The translations under genes were made by a program, and so were the position numbers. Below, piece by piece: positions 52,701-64,000 of a DNA stretch of 64,000 nucleotides (its first letter is position 1; each line of letters opens with the position of its first letter). The notes beneath the pieces are model-generated. The model was not told the DNA's origin. It ran no database searches and saw only the letters and a program-made list of their open reading frames with translations. The stretch comes from Entomortierella parvispora (Eukaryota; Mortierellomycota; Mortierellomycetes; Mortierellales; Mortierellaceae). The stretch lies in contig OY752145.1 in NCBI GenBank assembly GCA_963573315.1, positions 2,170,001-2,234,000 of the forward strand. The letters are read 5' to 3'.

Positions 52701-55700
52701 CAGGCCATTTCTGGATACGTTCATGCACCATACCAAGAATGCAGAAGACCAGCAAAACGCCTACAACGTCTATCAAAAGTGGTCAAGAAGATATAAGGAT
52801 CGCAAGGGCTCTCCAAACGCTCTGCATGAAAATATGAACACCTCAGATTTAGCCATCATGCTTCGATCTGCGCGGCTGCTTCATTTCTGCCGAACTCCAC
52901 TTCTGTTCACCGAGTTTTCATCTTCGTTATTTCCGCTCGTGGATCCATCAACAACTCCTGCTGACACAGGGACAAGCCAAATACTACCCAACAAGCAAGA
53001 GACGGTATCATCAGGAAAGTCTGGAGCGTCAAAGGATCCACTGACAGACCCCGTCGTACTGTGGTACAGCTCGCTGGCAGAGACGTTCATGCGAGAATAC
53101 AGTCAGTACTTGGCTACAGTGGGTATGCAACTTTTGATGTACGGAAACTCCAAGTTCGACAAACCAGTAGAGTCAGCACATTCAGATGAACTATCGTTCA
53201 TGTCACAGTTTACTGTGTCCAAGTCTCTCTCCGTGGCGAGCCCTGCGGCATTTTTGTTCAAGTCTTTGCAAGGTGGATCCATCATGTGTGAGGTCAGGCT
53301 GCAAGGTATGTTTGTGTGTGTAACCTTATACACACTCAACCGTCGATATGGTCGTGTCAAAGTCGCAGCCCCAGGTTTTGCCACAGCAGAGGCCAACAAA
53401 CACAGTCTGAGGGTCTATACCGAGCAATGCGCAAGGTTTAAGGACAGAATCCATGTGAACAGTTTCGTGTACGACTTTCACCTCCGATATATTCATCGGA
53501 TCCTGATGGAGTCTTCCAAGCTCAGCACAGGAGTGGATTCTCAGACACCGACATCTCTCCCATTCTCTTTCGATCTACTGGACGTGTTGCACCAGTTCCT
53601 GCAATATCACTCCCGTCCAGCCGCCTATTCTAGGAATCGAGTATATCGCGGAGTGTATCACACCGCTCTAGAGCCAGGAGAGGGTGAGCTTCCAGGACAT
53701 CTCTTCGACTATGTTATCAAGAATCCCCAACGTTATGGATTCCAGGCCATTCATCTTCACGATAAACCAAGGGCATGCTTCGTATCTGGAAGGAATCTTC
53801 TTGCTGGCTTTGGCGGTTTACATCAACAAACGGGTAACGCCTACGGATCTTCGAAAGTAATCAGTGGTAACGACAAGTTCGGCTTGAAAGGATTTGGAGT
53901 TGGCAGCAATCGGGGAGGGCTGCCTATGACCCACATTCAAAAACCAACCGGCCCTCACTTTCGACACACCAGTCATGACAGCAGCCTAAATACCAAGAAG
54001 AGCCATAGGAAACTACCATCTAGCCGTTCCAGCTACAACGTCAAGGAAAGCACTATCCTGGATGATGAGGGCGTAGAGTATGTATTAGTGCTCTCTGATG
54101 GCGACCAAGACAACATAGGCCTCACAGTGCATTATTACCTGCTGATCCTTCGCGAGGAAGAAGTGGTCAAAAAACTGGAGGAAACCCATGGACCTCTTCT
54201 CAAAGCTAGGGATCGCCTTCTTGCCGCAAATCACAGTATAGTCATGACTGAAGGGAACATCGGAACTGAAAGAGGACACATCGGATCTCATCTTGGAACA
54301 CCTCTCCTTCGGTCGAACTATGCAACAGTAGAGAATGGACAGTCTGTACTCCAGTCTTCTGTGACAGCAGAACGCTCGAGCGACGGACAGAGCACACATA
54401 CCGATCCTTCTCACGAGATCCTGAACTCAGTAGGCCGTCTCATGGATGCAACAGAGTTGCAAGAACGGATCACTGAGCGTGCAGTTTTGGGCGATGTGGT
54501 CCGTGCAACAGAAGTCCGCTTGGATCTTTTACTGAAGCAGGCTGCTCAATTCTTTGACCGCGATTCCCTCTGGGAGACGCTGATACAAGGCAAAATCGGT
54601 AGCTCCGGTATAATTTTGACGGGATCAAATGCGTCTTTATCGGCCTCCCACCCCCATGGCCCTGAGGCCAAGCGAAAGAGTGAAGGAAGCTCTACAACAA
54701 GAGATAACATCGCATCTAGATCCTCGGAACTTGGATTCACAGACTTTTTGGCTCTAGGTCAGCGCTTCCACAGCACACCGCTTGAGGAGATGGAGCCCGA
54801 CTTTTTGGCTATCGTCACCGCCCCGGGGATTGATTGGGGCGAGGTTCTTTCATTCCTTGCTAGCTACTATTCCCGCTGGGCGAGAGAATTTATGGAGCAT
54901 GACGAGACAGACTCTCCTGGTCCAGCAGTGTCAAGTCTTAGACCGGGACACTCGGATCAAACAGGGTTCTTGAGACCTTCATCCGACAAGACAGAATTGA
55001 CAGAACGGCAGACAAAAGAAGGACGGGCAAGACGACACCTAGTGATCTTTAACCCGCACAACCGTGACCTCTTGGTACACTTTGTAATTGATATGAACAC
55101 TGATGCTGGTGTCAGTAGTCCCGTAGAATCCTTGGCGAGAAAGGAGATTGCCTCTCGGTATGATAACTCGGCAGAGGTATCGCGAAAGGCAATATGGAGC
55201 TCTACCGGTGATCTTAGCTCTCGATTCAACCGTGGGAATCCAAGGGGACAAACGCTACACTCGCGATCTTACTCTCAGCTTCAGACTCTCTTGCAGTCTC
55301 CATCTCAAACCCTTTCGCCTCGACTGGATCCTCTTCATCGTGGTCCTGCACAAGTGCTATCTCATCCGCCCGCTCGACCTTCTCTTTCCGAGGCTTCAAG
55401 TCGAGTATCATCTGTGACCTCCATTGCCAGGGCTGCCTCGCTTGCAGTTTCAAAAGTTGCAAGCCGTTTTCAGCCGAGTCGCAGTCGCGACTCGACTTCT
55501 GCTTTATACAGCAATGGCGCTGAAGGTGGGGGAACATCACCGAGTGATGCCAGTTCTCGTGCACCTAGTGTCATCATGGATGACGATATCCAGCCCATTT
55601 TTACTAAAGGGTCGACCAGAACAACTGCACAGACGACTGCCCAGTATAGCGTACTGGGTCCTGAAGGGTCAAGATTACTTCAGAGGAGCAGGCACCGTAC

Positions 55701-56004
55701 AGAAGAAGCTCAGTCAGTTCGAGACGACGAAGACTCCTCCAACGAAGAATTTCAGGACCGGCGCAGCCCTGATCACGGCTTTCAGGAGGACAATGAGAAC
55801 TATGATGATGAGGGCATTGAGCACGAAAACGATGACGGCAGTGGTCGAGAAGTTGAAGACGATCAAAATGGAAATATGGGTGTTAATGTGCGAGTGTTTT
55901 CAGTGAGTCGAGAACCGAAGAGTGGATACAACGCCATCGAGTCGGAGCATGTGGGAGATGTTATACGCACTCTATCATACTGGATCTGGAGATCCCAGAA
56001 GTAA
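43768..56004 (+). CDS. SZT2: SZT2-like KICSTOR subunit, giant protein
   Basis: An eight-exon model gives about 3870 aa: 43768-43775, 43870-44362, 44441-44661, 44746-44815, 44903-48462, 48555-50640, 50728-50948, 51051-56004. The total is divisible by three and each junction keeps frame. The first coding exon is only 8 bases (ATGGCAAG) and is inferred from splice signals. Near residue 195 the block FVPQTRVFFINKKYRSVLLV with DVSSSV resembles the N-terminal von Willebrand-like start of SZT2. The following PEIHITVIAECSQFASN, SYTLTAGLFALGLMP and very large mixed alpha/beta body fit SZT2 (human about 3.4 kaa). Late disordered Ser-rich and acidic stretches close the protein. SZT2 links GATOR1 to lysosomes and restrains TORC1 in amino-acid starvation. 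Identification is by pattern only, but no other known family of this size fits. Confidence 0.75.
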
Positions 56005-56492
56005 GAGAGTCGAAGGAGAGGAAGGGAAGGTAAAAAAACATAATAAAGGAATATTGATATATCATTTATAACGACTAAAGATCCTCGTCTTTGAGCATAC
56101 ATTCGGGTCGAGTCATAGACCAGCATCGTTGCATTGAGTATGAAACGTAAAATCAAATGTTTGCTTGCCTGCAACTGGCACGACATGAAGGATTTTTTTT
56201 TCCAGGAGAAAAGGAACATGTCCAGATTTATTGGCCGAGGGAGGAGAAGAACGCAACGTTTATTGTGTCTCATTCCTAGGGATTATGGAGCGAGCTCTAC
56301 GCATCGCCGCCTGCTTTACACAGTATTTATGTAGCTAGGAGCAGGGCAGAGCTCTCTCGTGTTTGAAGGATTTTGCAAAAAGCCAAAATTCGAGCCCGAC
56401 TCTTCTATCCAAGCTTCCCGAGCTGGCGCGATAGGTATAGCTAAGATAGGTGGACGACGTGTAAAAGTCAGGGTAGGCGACAGAGGTAGATT
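56005..56492. other. Tail-to-tail intergenic region
   Basis: This is the 3' side of the SZT2-like gene and of the minus-strand Ndc10-like gene. It includes AATAAAGG (about 56041) as a possible poly(A) signal for the SZT2-like gene. No coding feature is supported. Confidence 0.55.
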
Positions 56493-59407
56493 TCATTTAT
56501 CAACAGTCTGGGCCAGAGGGAATACTGAAGGCTGATCAGGTTCTTGGACCGGTCTGGGTTGTTCTGCAGAGCTAGTAACAACGTGTTGAATCTGCTCGTA
56601 GTGGGAAAGAGATGGACAATGAACAGTAAAAGACGTTCTAGCAGCACTGGACGAGGAAGCATCTAATTTCGAGACATGGCCCTTCTCCCACAACAACATT
56701 GCTTGCTGCAGAGACTCCGTAAGTCGTTTCAGCTCGTTCATTTGGTTGACGAGGTAAAGCTGAAGCGACTCCTCTTGCTGTTGTCGATCTTGATGCACGA
56801 CTGGTTGTTGGTTTCGCTCTTGCGGGTCAGCCTGGCGTTGTTTAACTTGGAAATCAAACCGCTGGGATTGGTCAGTGAGTTGAACTTGGCCTTGATGTTG
56901 CTCGGTCTGGGTCGCAGGGGCCGTAGAAAAGGTAGGTAGAAGCTCCAGTGGCAGCGGTACATCATCCTGATCCAATATTGGCGCCAGCTGATCGTAGAAC
57001 TGAAGAAACAGCTCTGAATTGAACACACTGTGCTCAAGAAGCGGCGATTTGACACTTTTGTGCAGGTGCAAATAGACAACTGCACCCTGCAGAATGACCC
57101 GTCTCAGGCGGACGAGGAGCTTGTAAAATCGCTTCCTGGTCGCTAAGTGCTCCAGAAGAACATTGGCGCCAGACGCTGGTGGATCTAACAGAGATATATC
57201 ATCTGACTGCTCTGGATGGTCCCCATCCTTCTCATTCATGTCATCGAGGCACTCTTGCCGCCAACTCTTGTTAGTCTCGGTCCCTGGGTGCCGTCTCAAT
57301 GAATGGAATATCAGTCGCTGAAGCTCAATTGGAGGCACTTTTTCGTTCCTTTTTAGATGGAAAGACTGTCTTCCCTTAAAACCTGCCATCCTAAATGCAA
57401 ATGTGATTGGAACGCTGGGCAGGTAATGTTGATCCATGTGGCCACTGAAACCGACCCCATGGCTCCCAGGCTCGATATCCTGGGGATGTATGCCAAGATT
57501 TCGAGCCTCATTTTTCCCGCTGCGGCGGCCAGATAGCGTAAGAAAAGTACTGTACACTCAACAAGCTGAATGTGGTTTCACGACAGGCTGAGAATGATAA
57601 TGGCGTTGATCGACTTGCTCCCTTTGTTCCTAGCAAGACCTTGATCGCATCAAAGTTGAGGTCGTCGATACCTGGAGGAGGCTCATCCTTGTTCTTTAGA
57701 TGGTTCACAAACAAAAGATAATATCCGCACGCTATTAAGAACATCACGAAACAACTCACATTAATATAATCAACAAGGCGTAATATTACATGGAAGCGAT
57801 CAAAGAGGTAAAACCCGAATGCTCCAATACTGCAGCGACGGACATCGCAGTGCCTCAAGGCACACCCGTACTGTAAGTGGCCAATCTTCTTGATTTCATG
57901 ACGATGCACCTTGCAAATGAGGGCCCACACAGACTCTGTTCCTCCTGGGCGGTTAGGGATGTGCATCATAAAGCAGTCTGCCAGATTTAAACGCGACAGT
58001 TCCTCGTTAGCAAGGATCATGCTGTGTCAAATCGCAAGCGCCAGGTGCTCTCTAGTCCAGGGTGACAATATTGATATAGGTTGGGACCAAGTGTAAAGCA
58101 GGCATTTGATATATTGGGCAGTCGTATAGGCATTCCTGTTTTCACACTCGGATCACGCATCTTTATGGTTTTCAACGACGCCAATCACTAGGTCGTTTGT
58201 GTACTTCTCCAAAGTCTGGGACATAAGAACCGACCTCCTAAGACCGGGCTCTACATTAGGAAGGACTGGCCGTTCGCTTTGTCTGTGTTGGACATAACGC
58301 AGCGCCTTTAGTACGTTTTCCATTATTTGGTGGCCACATGGAACGTCGAGCACCCTTCTCCCCTTTTTGTCTGGCTGCTCAACTGTCTTCAAGACTATGA
58401 CATATATGACATAACGAAATGAACAGTGAATAATGTGGTGGCTCACCTTCATTCACATGATCGCAGTGAGATACAGGAGCATACTTTCACCCAGACCCGG
58501 TATGTGGTCCTTCGAATTGGTCGATTTGAACATGAAGGGTGTTTGAACATCCCTGCTTTGGCCTACGTGAAAATACTTCCTGGTGGTAGACTCGAACATG
58601 ACTTCCTTCAGAAACTGCAATACTTTCGCCTCGGCGACATCATAACGGTGGATCCTACTGTTTCGTCAATAAGGGCAAGATCTTTGAATAAAGACGAGCA
58701 GAGGAGGGATGATCTCTCAGATTTGATTCAACTGCCTGTGTATTACATTGGAGTCCACAAATTTTTTCATATGTGTCTTGTACACGCTTTTGCTGTTGGC
58801 ACTCAGCTGCGTGATTTCCAGGTCCACTTCCCCTTGCAGGACGTGTTCATCTGTTGACTGGCACAAATCGCTGTGATCCTTCGCTTGACCACTAGTTCCT
58901 AAGAGTAGATCGGGCTGGGCTACTGGAAACTGTAACAAGGACTCAAAAGAAACTAGGGAGAGGTGTTAAAATAGCCTTGGTAACCAGACTTCCCGCCTGT
59001 TCCTGTGCAACTTATATTGATACATACCCCGAGACCTAGTCAAATCGTCGGTAATGTTGATATCCACGTTCACAACCAGGTGTTTTGGTTGCTGCTGAAT
59101 TGGATCACAAACTTCTTCGTCGTTCGCGTCCGAGTCTGCGCCAGAATCGATGTCATCTTCCAATGGCGCGCGTCTTGCACTTCGAGAAGAATTGGAAGGG
59201 AATCTACCACGAGGTTGCAAGTGAATAGAGGGGCACAGGTGTGGACTTGGATCCACTATCCTTTACATACCATGAGAGGGAAGATGACTCTCCCCTTCGG
59301 CTATCTTGGGCCGCTTTATCGGAAGCTGCATCTCTAATTGCCAGTGGAACCGGGTTACCTTTCCTTGTCCTTGCCTCTGGAGAAACAACAGCACCGAATG
59401 CGGACAT
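56493..59407 (-). pseudogene. Ndc10_II-domain protein (Crypton-derived), frame problems
   Basis: Minus-strand pieces, in order: MSAFGAVVSPEARTRKG (start 59407); an acidic segment (59140-59040); ITQLSANSKSVYKTHMKKFV (about 58790); VLQFLKEVMFESTTRK (about 58600); TVEQPDKKGRRVLDVP to VVENHKDA (58390-58153); YGCALRHCDVRRCSIGAFGF with YLFDRFH (about 57870-57795); EPPPGIDDLNFDAIKVLLGT (about 57690-57630); and SGRRSGKNEARNLG ... MAGFKG (57530-57380). A Gln-rich coiled-coil tail follows. This is the layout of Ndc10_II proteins, relatives of Crypton tyrosine recombinases. Several introns are clear (e.g. after the FH codons at about 57791). However, the first junction gives TGA with the only visible sites, and the frame slips near 57550 with no room for an intron. 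The gene may be decayed, or I misplace introns. Confidence 0.6.
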
Positions 59408-59856
59408 TGCATAAAAGAGAGCAGAGAATAGATCACTGATGGAAGGAAAGGAAATGAGAGGCCGCAGTGAGGGAATGCAGAAAGGGCAGCGATGCAATGA
59501 GTTTGGTTGAGAGAATTGAGATGAAGTGCAGGGTCATGAGAAGAACGAAGAAAGCCCTGTGTCTCTTACAAGGCTCATTTTGCGCTCTCGGGCCACCTGC
59601 TCTCTCTCTCTGTCTCTTCTCCCCAGCATGTCCGCGATCAGCCAATTGAGGCTTCCAAATACACAGCGCCTGCATTCAGTAACTCTGCCGTTGGTTGTCT
59701 TCTCTGGCAGCTTCAGTCGTTGGGATATCAGATTTGTGGAATAGGGAATCTGCAGACGGCCGGAGGAGAGACTAAGATCGAAAGACCTTATTCATCTGTC
59801 GTTCTCTCTCTCTCTTTCTCTCTCTCTCTCATATCAACATCAAAAACACTCCTAGA
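59408..59856. other. Divergent intergenic region with CT-rich tract
   Basis: This is shared upstream sequence of the Ndc10-like gene (-) and the membrane-protein gene (+). It contains CT repeats at about 59601-59618 and a longer (CT)n tract at about 59803-59830, ending about 30 bp before the ATG at 59857. Such pyrimidine tracts are common near fungal transcription starts. Confidence 0.6.
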
Positions 59857-60603
59857 ATGGCCCCACCACCGCCAATCCGAATTTTACGTATCTCGATTAT
59901 TTGCCTGCTCATCATCAGTTGTATGGGAACGGCCATGGATAGGCCCTATCGCCATGTCGAGACCGTCAATGGATATATCAATATTATTCTCATTATCGGA
60001 TATACCCTCTCATTATTCAATCTCGTGAAGTTCTCGATGCCAGGACTGAGAGCGTTCCTCTTGATCTTTTTGGCTCTGACCTCGCTTATGATGGCAGCTT
60101 CCTGGACTTGGACCGAGTTTTGCTCCCATTGTCTTTTGAGAGTAGATGTGGCGATGGATCTCCCAACGATGGCCTTGGTTATTATGGAGTCTATTCTCAC
60201 TCTGAAATGGGAACGCAAACAAGCTAAAAGGTACGGCAAAAGGGCAAGGAGTCAGCAAGACGACGAAGAAGAGATGATGATTGTGATTCAACACGGGGTC
60301 CTCCCTCCAAGAGGACACCCCTTGGCCCCAGACGAGCAGGACAATATTGAACTGCCCTTTTCACACGCCGTATCTCGAACTGCAGAGCAGCCGCCCCAAC
60401 AACACCAGCGCACTGACTCCAAAGAGTCTGCAGGGTCTGCTGTTTCTCATCAATTCCCTCCACAAGCGTACTTCTCTCCCTCCTCGTCACATGCACATTC
60501 TCAGCAACCACGGTCTTCCTACGCAATCTATACTTCCTCCTCTTCGGCGCCCCCCTTAAATGCCAACGAGGCCCCACCAAGCTACTCGTGCATGCAAAGA
60601 TAG
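59857..60603 (+). CDS. Four-TM membrane protein with C-terminal PPxY motif
   Basis: A single-exon gene of 248 aa from ATG 59857, just after a CT-rich leader. Four hydrophobic segments can be seen: ILRISIICLLIISCMGTA (about 8-25), INIILIIGYTLSLFNLV (about 41-57), AFLLIFLALTSLMMAASW (about 65-82) and LPTMALVIMESILTL (about 102-116). The remaining 130 residues are polar and disordered: a basic stretch (KRYGKRARSQQDDEEE), then Gln/Ser/Pro-rich sequence. The last residues include APPSYSC, a PPxY motif of the kind bound by WW domains of Nedd4/Rsp5 ubiquitin ligases. MARVEL-like small membrane proteins have this shape, but I do not recognise a family with confidence. A role in Rsp5-guided sorting is inference. 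Confidence 0.75.
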   Translation: MAPPPPIRILRISIICLLIISCMGTAMDRPYRHVETVNGYINIILIIGYTLSLFNLVKFSMPGLRAFLLIFLALTSLMMAASWTWTEFCSHCLLRVDVAMDLPTMALVIMESILTLKWERKQAKRYGKRARSQQDDEEEMMIVIQHGVLPPRGHPLAPDEQDNIELPFSHAVSRTAEQPPQQHQRTDSKESAGSAVSHQFPPQAYFSPSSSHAHSQQPRSSYAIYTSSSSAPPLNANEAPPSYSCMQR

Positions 60604-60842
60604 ACAAGACAATAAATTTTGTGTCTAGGACGCGTCTTTTTTTTTTCATCTGCCTCTATTGATAGCGCGATACAAGACATCGAAGACCTGTTTCGTCCAA
60701 ACTACTATGGACGTTGCAAGGTCACTGCGAGGGTCTTCCCCGCAAGCACACGCACACCTCCTTTTCTATTTGACTAGAATTAACATCTTCATTGGTTTGT
60801 CTCCATCCTTCTATTTGATACCTACTTCCATTATCAAGAACA

Positions 60843-63800
60843 ATGAGGACAGCATCATCCAGTTCACGCAGAGCTTTTCCTCTGGGTGTGATATATACTC
60901 TCGCCGTCTTTTTGATCCTCCGCGGGCTTTCTACTGACATCTCCTCTTTGCATGTCGCTGATGCTCAACGCATCTCGGATTCTGTCAAAAACGTAAAGGT
61001 TTTTGGAACTGGTCCTTTGATCGCTTTGAAAGACGAAGACCTATCCTCCTTTTCATTTTCCGATGACCCGTCTTCTCTCGTTATCCGAGTCGCCGGGGCC
61101 AACGACAAAGTAGAGCAGGATGCCTACTGGATTGACTTTGCATCCGACTTTGATCAGCACGATCGTTTCTCTCAATGGGTGAAAAGTCAAGGACCTAGCC
61201 AGATCCTGATCCGTCAAGAGTTTTGGGGCGAACCTCTGAATGCCATTTCGCTGGAGGTCAAAGATGCGGCCTTATTAAAGGAAATCGTCGGCTTGTTTCC
61301 AGGAATCAAGCTAGTAGAGCCGGTCGTAAGTCATGTTTGGTTCTACGCGCTGATCTAGTCAAATGCGTGAATGGAGGAGAGAGAAATGGAGAGAGAGAGA
61401 GAGAGGGAGAGAGAGTACTGGCAGGTTAAAGATCAGGAATGTTTGTTATCTTTGATCTAGAGGCAATACTAAACGTTTCTGCGTATGGAATCTACAATAC
61501 AATATTTTTTAGACCGTCTATAGCAAGCCAAAGATGATGTCCATGGATAACATTCACGCCCTCATGTCGACGCGAGAGAAGGATCTTTCGAACGTGACAC
61601 CGTGAGTAGCAAGTCCGCGGTGCTGTGGACTTTGATTTCAAAAAGAAATCAGAGACATCACTTTTTTCTAACTCCTGGTCAACTGTCTCTCTTGGTCAAT
61701 TGTCTCTCTGAAAGGCACAAGGAAACCGGTGTCGCTCAGGTGCACGAGAAGCTAAAGTTGTTTGGGAAGGGTATCAAGGTTGGAATCGTTGACTCAGGCA
61801 CTGACTACAAGGTAATTTAGCCGTCTCTTCTTGCAACGAATGAACTTACAATTGACAGTTGTAACTAACACGTGGTTTTTTTGCGTTGAAATCAGAATCC
61901 CGCTCTTGGGGGCTGCTTTGGCAAAGGATGCAAAGTTGCATACGGCTATGACTTTGTAGGCGATGATGGCAAGAGTCCCAGTAATGATCCCAGAGCTACC
62001 TGCGATTCACATGGAACTCACGTATCTGGTATCATTGCCGCAAACAGTACCTACTTTATCGGCGTTGCGCCCCAATGCACGCTTGGATCGTACAGAGTCT
62101 TTCCTTGCGTCGGTTCTGCCCCTAACGATATTATTATCAAAGCGATGTTGCGTGCAGCCGAGGACGGTATGGACGTGATCAACCTGTCCTTGGGCGGACC
62201 GGGTGGTTGGAGACAAGAGCGCGAAGCTCTTGTCGTGGACATGTTGTCGAAAAAGTTGGGAATCCTGGTGGTAGCCGCTGCTGGAAACGAAGGAGCTATG
62301 GGTGCCTTTGAAATGGCATCCCCAGGTGTGGCGAAGTCGGCCATTTCGGTGTCGTCGAGCGAGAATCCGTACACGAGCTCATGGTATTTTGTCGTCATCA
62401 ATTCCAGTGAGATGACCAACAACCGTGACCAGAGTCAGCAACGCAAGATCGCCTTCCTGGGTGATAAAGTCATGGATCTCAACACCACCCTGGCTCAAAC
62501 TGCCCCAGGCACGTCTGGTAATGTCACCGCAGACGCCTGTAAGCCGATCACGACCGATATCAAAGGCAAGATTGCAGTTGTCCGCCGAGGAGACTGCACG
62601 TACGCCCAAAAACTACAGAACGTGATAATGGCCAAGGCTACGGGGGTCATCATCATCAACAACATCGCGGGTGAGCCCGCCTCTGCGGCCGGTAAGTCTG
62701 GCTTAAATATTCCCCTTCGCTCCATCAGCAGGGAGGACGGTGAGTATCTTTTGAAGCAGATGCAAGCCCAACAAAAGAATGGGGGTGTTCGAATTGCGGA
62801 TGGGTCATCGCCGATCACTGTCAAGAGCGCTGTCGGCGGTCTCCTCTCCAACTTCACCTCTTTAGGACCAGACTCGGAGCTGAATCTGAAGCCAGATATT
62901 ACAGCGCCAGGAGGAAACATCTGGTCGACGTACCCCTTGTCAGTAAGTGTGCAAACGGTTGTAAGAACTGCTTTATTTTTATTCTTCGCCTGTTACATCC
63001 GAGCAGAAGGGTTATTAACCGAGCCATCCTGTGCTTATAGATGGGCGGATTCGGCGCAGAATCTGGTACCTCCATGGCTAGTCCATACATTGCAGGATGT
63101 GCGGCCTTATTCCTTGAGGGCAAACCAAAGTCGGAGCACAATTCAGTGGCCTTCAAAACCGCGCTCCAAAACGTTGCTCGCCCAATTTTGGACGGGAACC
63201 CACAGCGACTCAAGGGTCCTGCTTCAGTGCTTCAACAGGGGGCCGGATTTGTGCAAATGATGGATGTTCTAAGCTCCAACGTTTCTATTTCGCCCTCACA
63301 TGTGGCGCTTAACGACACCGTGCATCTCAAAGGCCGTCAAACCTTCACCGTCACAAACCGAGGCAAGATTCCAGTGACATATCGCGTCGATCTAGTCAGC
63401 GCTGTGGGTTTAATACCCTTTGAGAAGGATGGCACCGTGTCTCTCTCGCCCAAGAAAATTTTTGCCACTGCCTCCATGAAATCGGCCTCTTCTGCTCTAT
63501 CAATCCATGTAGACCCTGGATCGAACGCAACGGTGGATCTAGACTTCTCGGGACCCAAGAAAAACCCATTGCTGTACGTCCTTTATTCTGGTTTCATCCG
63601 CTTCCGACCCGAGAAGATGGACAAGTCCACGCCCATGATATCAGTCCCATTCATGGGCATGAAGGGGGACTACAAGACGGTACGTGTGTTTGACCCTTCC
63701 TTTGGGTTGAGGTACTACGATAGAAGGTACTTGCGCGGAATAGGTCAAAGCGGGGACAATTTGGCTCTGAATATCACGATCTTCAAGAGCATTAAAAACG

Positions 63801-64000
63801 ACAAGGATGAGGATACTCCCTCAACGACAATCAAGGCCATACTTCAATTCAGACTGCTGACCGCCTGCAGACTTATGGTACTGGACTTGGTATCAGACGA
63901 GGGGTCGAACCCAGCAACGGTCAAGAGCTATGGTTTGCTGAACAGAGGGGTGGGTCGATATCTTCCCAGAAATGACGGCCAAGAAGGCAATAAAGCCCAG
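60843..64000 (+). CDS. Secreted subtilisin-like serine protease, partial at right edge
   Basis: Five exons are visible: 60843-61325, 61513-61601, 61715-61811, 61896-62942 and 63041 to beyond 64000; all junctions keep frame. The N-terminus has a signal peptide or anchor (LGVIYTLAVFLILRGLS). A propeptide-like region follows, then the S8 catalytic domain: Asp in GIVDSGTDY, His in SHGTHVSG, oxyanion Asn in VAAAGNEGA and Ser in GTSMASPY (about 63071). A PA (protease-associated) domain is inserted between His and Ser (IAVVRRGDCTYAQKLQNVIM, about 62570-62630). After the catalytic domain an Fn3-like segment begins (GRQTFTVTNRGKIPVTYRV). This is the architecture of fungal minor extracellular (Vpr-like) subtilases that degrade external protein. 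Intron 1 holds a (GA)n run (about 61386-61413). The C-terminus is outside the window. Confidence 0.92.

Noticed and set aside
58426-58857. Plus-strand ORF of 143 codons.
   Set aside because: It lies opposite exons and introns of the Ndc10-like gene, whose minus-strand blocks match a known family; the plus frame resembles nothing.

Overview
The window looks like nuclear DNA of a filamentous, early-diverging (zygomycete-type) fungus. Evidence: genes with several short introns (about 56-110 bp, GT..AG), a typical fungal secreted subtilase and Bem3-like RhoGAP, a KICSTOR-type SZT2 gene (missing from well-known Dikarya), an Ndc10_II-domain protein, and chromodomain Ty3 retrotransposons. Mortierellomycotina is my best guess, but a zoosporic lineage is possible because one gene resembles the centriolar protein C2CD3. 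This is inference; no marker rRNA is present.

Region 1 (1 to about 27479) is a nested transposon cluster with no recognisable host gene. Layers are read from target-site duplications (TSDs) and broken reading frames. The oldest is element C, a minus-strand Ty3 element (about 27479 down to 10846). It was hit by a 4.5-kb DDE transposon F in its leader (22779-27287, TSD AAC), by intact Ty3 element D in gag (16187-22395, TSD TTCTT, identical LTRs), by a solo LTR of family B in the RT (12608-13649, TSD CCAT), and by element E in the integrase (LTR 10389-10845). The internal part of E was hit by a minus-oriented family-B LTR. That LTR was hit by a 496-bp MITE (9637-10132, TSD TTT) and by a plus-strand element B (2212-9046). 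Element A (1-2211) appears to sit inside the gag of element B.

Transposon F is the most unusual item. It has 300-bp terminal inverted repeats, a PIF/Harbinger/IS5-like DDE transposase broken by one frameshift, and a tail-to-tail partner gene whose motifs recall rolling-circle replication initiators. It also has a small divergent ORF and a second, tandem copy of its left end.

Region 2 (about 27480-64000) is compact host sequence: UFD2-type E4 ubiquitin ligase (-), C2CD3-like C2 protein (-), PX-PH-RhoGAP (+), mitochondrial PPR protein (+), SZT2-like giant protein (+, 8 exons, about 3870 aa), Ndc10_II-domain protein (-, apparently with frame breaks), a four-TM protein with a PPxY tail (+), and a secreted subtilase that runs off the right edge (+). 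Exon models for UFD2, C2CD3-like, RhoGAP, SZT2 and the subtilase were built by hand from splice signals and keep frame throughout. No tRNA, rRNA or CRISPR was recognised.
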